From positions 6,035,501 through 6,099,500 of the forward strand of contig NZ_JAMZEB010000002.1 of assembly GCF_024172165.1 (NCBI RefSeq): a stretch of DNA of 64,000 nucleotides. The letters are read 5' to 3'. Source of the stretch: Nonomuraea thailandensis (GTDB lineage: Bacteria; Actinomycetota; Actinomycetes; Streptosporangiales; Streptosporangiaceae). The translations under genes were made by a program, and so were the position numbers. This document shows positions 61,043 to 64,000 of this stretch, piece after piece. Under the pieces are notes generated by a model. The model had not been told where the DNA came from. It saw only the letters and a list, made by a program, of their open reading frames with translations, and searched no databases. How positions within the stretch are numbered: position 1 is the first letter of the stretch; every line of letters begins with the position of its first letter.

Positions 61043-61804
61043 ATGCACGATGCCATCGTTCACCCCAGCGGCGCCCGCATGCGCTGGGTGGAGCTGCCCG
61101 GCGAGGAGCCGGCGCGTGTCTACGTTCACGGTCTGGGCGCCACCTCGGCCCCGTACTACGCGGAGGTGGCGGCGCACCCCCTCCTGCCCCGGCACCGGTC
61201 CCTCCTGATCGACCTGCTCGGGTTCGGCATCAGCGACCGGCCGCAGGACTTCCCGTACACGCTGGAGGCCCACGCGGAGGCCCTGGCGGCGGGGCTGCGC
61301 AAGGCCGGGGTGGCCGGGGCCTCGGTGATCGCGCACAGCATGGGCGGGGCGGTGGCCACGATCCTGGCCGCGCGCCATCCCGAGCTGGTCGCCCGCCTGA
61401 TCCTGGTCGACGCCAACCTCGACCCCTATCCCCGCACGCCGGTCCGGCCGGGCGGAAGCGGCATCGTGGCCTTCGGCGAGGAGGAGTTCGTGGCGGGAGG
61501 GTGGAAGGAGGTGCGCGATCGGGTGGGGCCGCACTGGTGGTCCACGATGCGCCTGGCCGACCTGCGCGCCCTGCACCGTACGGCGGTCAGCCTGGCCGAG
61601 ATGTCCCCGCCCACCGTCCGGGAGCTGCTGGCCGGGCTGGCGATCCCCCGCGCCTTCCTGCACCCGGAGGGCGACGAGCCGGCCGGGGCGGAGGAGCTGC
61701 GGGAGGCGGGCGTGCGGGTGCTGGAGATCCCCGAGTCGGGGCACAACATCATGCTCGACAACCCTGAGGCCTTCGCCCGCACGCTCACGGGCCTGCTCTC
61801 CTGA
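61043..61804 (+). CDS. alpha/beta hydrolase (PadR-linked)
   Basis: This 253-residue alpha/beta hydrolase has VYVHGLGATSAPYY (oxyanion region), the nucleophile elbow IAHSMGG and terminal ESGHNIMLDNPEAF with the catalytic His. It is probably an esterase or lipase-like enzyme induced through the divergent PadR regulator. ATG 61043 is favoured by AGGAG seven bases upstream over an ATG at 61028. Confidence 0.88.
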   Translation: MHDAIVHPSGARMRWVELPGEEPARVYVHGLGATSAPYYAEVAAHPLLPRHRSLLIDLLGFGISDRPQDFPYTLEAHAEALAAGLRKAGVAGASVIAHSMGGAVATILAARHPELVARLILVDANLDPYPRTPVRPGGSGIVAFGEEEFVAGGWKEVRDRVGPHWWSTMRLADLRALHRTAVSLAEMSPPTVRELLAGLAIPRAFLHPEGDEPAGAEELREAGVRVLEIPESGHNIMLDNPEAFARTLTGLLS

Positions 61805-61811
61805 CGCGCCG

Positions 61812-61844
61812 CCTTCGGCCCGCAGCCCACCTGCGGGCCGAAGG
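61812..61844 (+). terminator. terminator after the PadR-linked hydrolase
   Basis: A perfect 14-bp stem CCTTCGGCCCGCAG / CTGCGGGCCGAAGG with a 5-base loop starts 8 bases after the stop codon. Confidence 0.85.
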
Positions 61845-61862
61845 ACAACGCATGACGCCACG

Positions 61863-61930
61863 GCACACGTCACCTCGCGGCACACGTCACCTCGCGGCAC
61901 ACGTCACCTCGCGGCGCGCGTCACGTCGTG
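61863..61930. repeat. 17-bp tandem repeat at the PepSY gene end
   Basis: Three exact copies of GCACACGTCACCTCGCG (61863-61913) are followed by a degenerate fourth copy that contains the minus-strand stop (61921-61923) of the PepSY lipoprotein gene. Confidence 0.85.
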
Positions 61931-62511
61931 GCGCTGTTGGTCCTGGTGACGGCGCCAGTGGCGGCGTCCACCGCGACCTCGTGCTTCGCCCCGTCCGGCG
62001 CGATCACGTCCGCCTCCCAGACGGTCCTGCCCTGCTTCATGTCCAGGTTCAGCTCGGTGATCCGCCCTTCGGGCACCGCCGCCGCGATCTTGTCGGCAGC
62101 CTGGGCGTAGTCGACCTTGCTCGCCGACACCCGCGCGCGGTGCTTGGCCTTGTCGTCGGCGTCCTCCTGCTCGGTGGTGGGACCGCTGACGACCTTGCCG
62201 GCCTCCACGTCCATCTGGTGCTCGGTCCCGTCCTCGCCGACGACCTGCACCTCCCACAGCCGGCCGTTCTCCTCGGTCTCGATCGAGACGAGGGTGGAGC
62301 CCGGCACCGCGCCCAGCGCCGCCTTGGCGGCCTGCTTGAGGTCTCCCGCCCCCGGGGAGCTCGTGGGGCTCCCCGGGGGCGCGGTGGTGGCCGTGGGGGT
62401 GCCGATGGTCGGCGAGGACTGGACGGCCAGCCTCGCCTCGTGCGGCACGGCGCCGCAGCCCCCCGCCAGCACCGACGCGCCGACCAGGGCCCCGATGAGC
62501 GTCTTGTTCAT
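61921..62511 (-). CDS. PepSY-domain lipoprotein
   Basis: This 196-residue exported lipoprotein has a signal peptide with lipobox LAGGC (Cys19), a Pro/Thr/Ser linker, then two PepSY-type repeats (about 55-110: LKQAAKAALGAVPGSTLVSIETEENGRLWEVQVVGEDG; and about 130-190: YAQAADKIAAAVPEGRITELNLDMKQGRTVWEADVIAPDG). PepSY domains are often thought to inhibit proteases or to be structural at the cell surface; the specific role is unknown. Confidence 0.88.
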   Translation of the reverse strand: MNKTLIGALVGASVLAGGCGAVPHEARLAVQSSPTIGTPTATTAPPGSPTSSPGAGDLKQAAKAALGAVPGSTLVSIETEENGRLWEVQVVGEDGTEHQMDVEAGKVVSGPTTEQEDADDKAKHRARVSASKVDYAQAADKIAAAVPEGRITELNLDMKQGRTVWEADVIAPDGAKHEVAVDAATGAVTRTNSATT

Positions 62512-62568
62512 ACCTGGACGCTGCCCACCCAGGGGTGAAGCATTCGCCCAGGTCAGAAGGCATACGTC

Positions 62569-64000
62569 CTATTGAACCCCCGCCTCGCGCATGTCGCGCA
62601 GCTCGCGCTTGAGCTCCTTGATCTCGTCGCGCAGCCGGGCCGCCACCTCGAACTGGAGGTCGGCCGCCGACTGGTGCATCTGCTCGGTCAGCGACTCGAT
62701 GAGCGACTCCATCTGGGCGCGCGGCATCTCGCCGGCGATGGCCTTGGCGTGCTGGCCCGCCTGCCGGGCGGCGAACCCGGGCACCGGGGCCTTGCCGCGC
62801 GACTGCTGCCGGCCGCCGCCCATGAGCTGCTGGGTGTCGGCGTCCTCGCGCTGCAGCGAGTCGAGGATGTCGGCGATCTTCTTGCGCAGCGGCTGCGGGT
62901 CGATGCCGTTGGCCTCGTTGTAGGCGATCTGCTTGGCACGGCGCCGGTTGGTCTCGTCGATGGCCCGCTCCATCGACGGGGTGATCTTGTCGGCGTACAT
63001 GTGCACCTGGCCCGAGACGTTACGGGCGGCGCGGCCGATGGTCTGGATCAGCGACGTCTCCGAGCGCAGGAAGCCCTCCTTGTCGGCGTCGAGGATGCAC
63101 ACCAGCGACACCTCGGGCAGGTCGAGGCCCTCGCGCAACAGGTTGATGCCGACGAGCACGTCGAACTCGCCGGTGCGCAGCTCCCGCAGCAGCTCGATGC
63201 GGCGCAGCGTGTCGACCTCGCTGTGCAGGTAGCGGACCCGGATGCCGAGCTCCAGGAGGTAGTCGGTGAGGTCTTCGGACATCTTCTTGGTCAGCGTGGT
63301 GACCAGGACGCGCTCGTCGCGCTCGGCCCGCTCGCGGATCTCGTGCACCAGGTCGTCGATCTGGCCCTTGGTGGGCTTGACCACGATCTCGGGGTCGACC
63401 AGGCCGGTCGGGCGGATGACCTGCTCCACCACGTCGCCCTTGACCCGCCCCAGCTCGTACGGCCCCGGCGTGGCCGACAGGTAGACCGTCTGCCCGATGC
63501 GCTCCAGGAACTCCTCCCACTTCAGCGGCCGGTTGTCGAGCGCCGACGGCAGCCGGAAGCCGTGCTCGACCAGCGTGCGCTTGCGGGAGGCGTCACCCTC
63601 GTACATGGCGCCGATCTGCGGCACGGTCTGGTGGGACTCGTCGAGGACCAGCACGAAGTCCTCAGGGAAGTAGTCGAGCAGCGTGTTGGGCGCGCTGCCC
63701 GCCTCGCGGCCGTCCATGTGGCGCGAGTAGTTCTCGATGCCGGAGCAGGTGCCGACCTGGCGCATCATCTCGATGTCGTACGTCGTGCGCATGCGCAGCC
63801 GCTGGGCCTCCAGCAGCTTGCCCTGCCGCTCCAGCTCCGCCAGGCGGTCGGCCAGCTCCGCCTCGATGCCGGCCACGGCGGCGGCCATGCGCTGCTCGCC
63901 GGCGACGTAGTGGGAGGCGGGGAAGATGTAGAGCTCCTCGTCCTCGGTGATGACCTCGCCGGTGAGCGGGTGCATGGTCGAGAGCTTCTCGATCTCGTCG
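62569..64000 (-). CDS. uvrB: excinuclease ABC subunit UvrB (5' end outside window)
   Basis: The last 476 residues of UvrB, the damage-verifying helicase of nucleotide excision repair, are present. Visible parts are LDESH (Walker B), TVYLSATPG (motif III region), LLREGLDLPEVSLVCILDADKEGFLRSE (motif V), QTIGRAARN (motif VI) and the C-terminal UVR motif AADLQFEVAARLRDEIKELKREL that contacts UvrC. About 200 N-terminal residues, including the Walker A loop and the start, lie beyond the right edge. The reading frame is intact throughout the visible part. Confidence 0.96.
   Translation of the reverse strand, partial: DEIEKLSTMHPLTGEVITEDEELYIFPASHYVAGEQRMAAAVAGIEAELADRLAELERQGKLLEAQRLRMRTTYDIEMMRQVGTCSGIENYSRHMDGREAGSAPNTLLDYFPEDFVLVLDESHQTVPQIGAMYEGDASRKRTLVEHGFRLPSALDNRPLKWEEFLERIGQTVYLSATPGPYELGRVKGDVVEQVIRPTGLVDPEIVVKPTKGQIDDLVHEIRERAERDERVLVTTLTKKMSEDLTDYLLELGIRVRYLHSEVDTLRRIELLRELRTGEFDVLVGINLLREGLDLPEVSLVCILDADKEGFLRSETSLIQTIGRAARNVSGQVHMYADKITPSMERAIDETNRRRAKQIAYNEANGIDPQPLRKKIADILDSLQREDADTQQLMGGGRQQSRGKAPVPGFAARQAGQHAKAIAGEMPRAQMESLIESLTEQMHQSAADLQFEVAARLRDEIKELKRELRDMREAGVQ

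Overview
The window is about 70% G+C or higher, has dense short-gap genes and many GTG starts, and carries a complete mce lipid-transport operon. Its block pyrG / Nudix / xerD / parA / scpA / scpB / rluB / aroH / tyrA / cmk / der is in the order typical of Actinobacteria. I infer a filamentous actinomycete, most likely a Streptosporangiales (Nonomuraea-like) chromosome. I saw no tRNA, rRNA, CRISPR array, transposase or phage gene.

Layout. 1-3.0 kb: MFS exporter, then an overlapping pair of DJ-1/PfpI genes (a GlxA-type AraC regulator and a stand-alone enzyme-like protein). 3.1-7.0 kb: ArsR-type repressor facing an MFS exporter across an AT-rich operator region, a soluble Ser/Thr kinase and an ABC-2-like membrane protein. 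7.0-11.1 kb: a cytochrome P450 - acyltransferase pair on the minus strand, divergent from dhaK-dhaL-dhaM (PTS-type dihydroxyacetone kinase). 11.1-16.4 kb: a ThDP enzyme coupled to a cyclase-family hydrolase, a Q/P-repeat membrane protein, a CBS protein and an aminopeptidase P. 16.5-25.3 kb: yrbEA-yrbEB-mceA to mceF and an Mce-associated protein, nearly all joined by start/stop overlaps. 25.3-29.9 kb: Sfp-type phosphopantetheinyl transferase, cation efflux protein, MarR regulator, and a lipoprotein + MFS pair resembling mycobacterial lprG-Rv1410c. The Mce and LprG-like systems put lipid import and lipid/drug export side by side.

29.9-49.7 kb (all minus strand except an inserted plus-strand patch at 35.7-37.7 kb): an archaeal-type aspartyl-tRNA synthetase preceded by a T-box riboswitch whose antisequestrator and specifier loop can be read directly, der, cmk, an accessory insert (carotenoid oxygenase + TetR, two glycosyltransferases, DUF2795, FAD oxidoreductase), tyrA, aroH, rluB, scpB, scpA, parA, xerD, Nudix, a TIR-macro fusion protein lodged between the Nudix gene and pyrG, and pyrG.

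49.7-64 kb: an acyltransferase, nitronate monooxygenase, a HutC-type GntR regulator with a matching palindrome in front of a GcvT-type FAD oxidoreductase and a choline-kinase-like protein, a DUF4126 membrane protein, an alpha/beta hydrolase + SDR pair, then a decaying patch (a Uma2 gene lacking its core and a frameshifted RIO-kinase pseudogene), a PadR - hydrolase divergent pair, a PepSY lipoprotein, and the 3' two thirds of uvrB running off the right edge.

The strongest candidates for something new are the T-box controlled archaeal-type AspRS (31.2-31.5 kb) and the TIR-macro protein embedded in the pyrG operon (46.7-47.9 kb).
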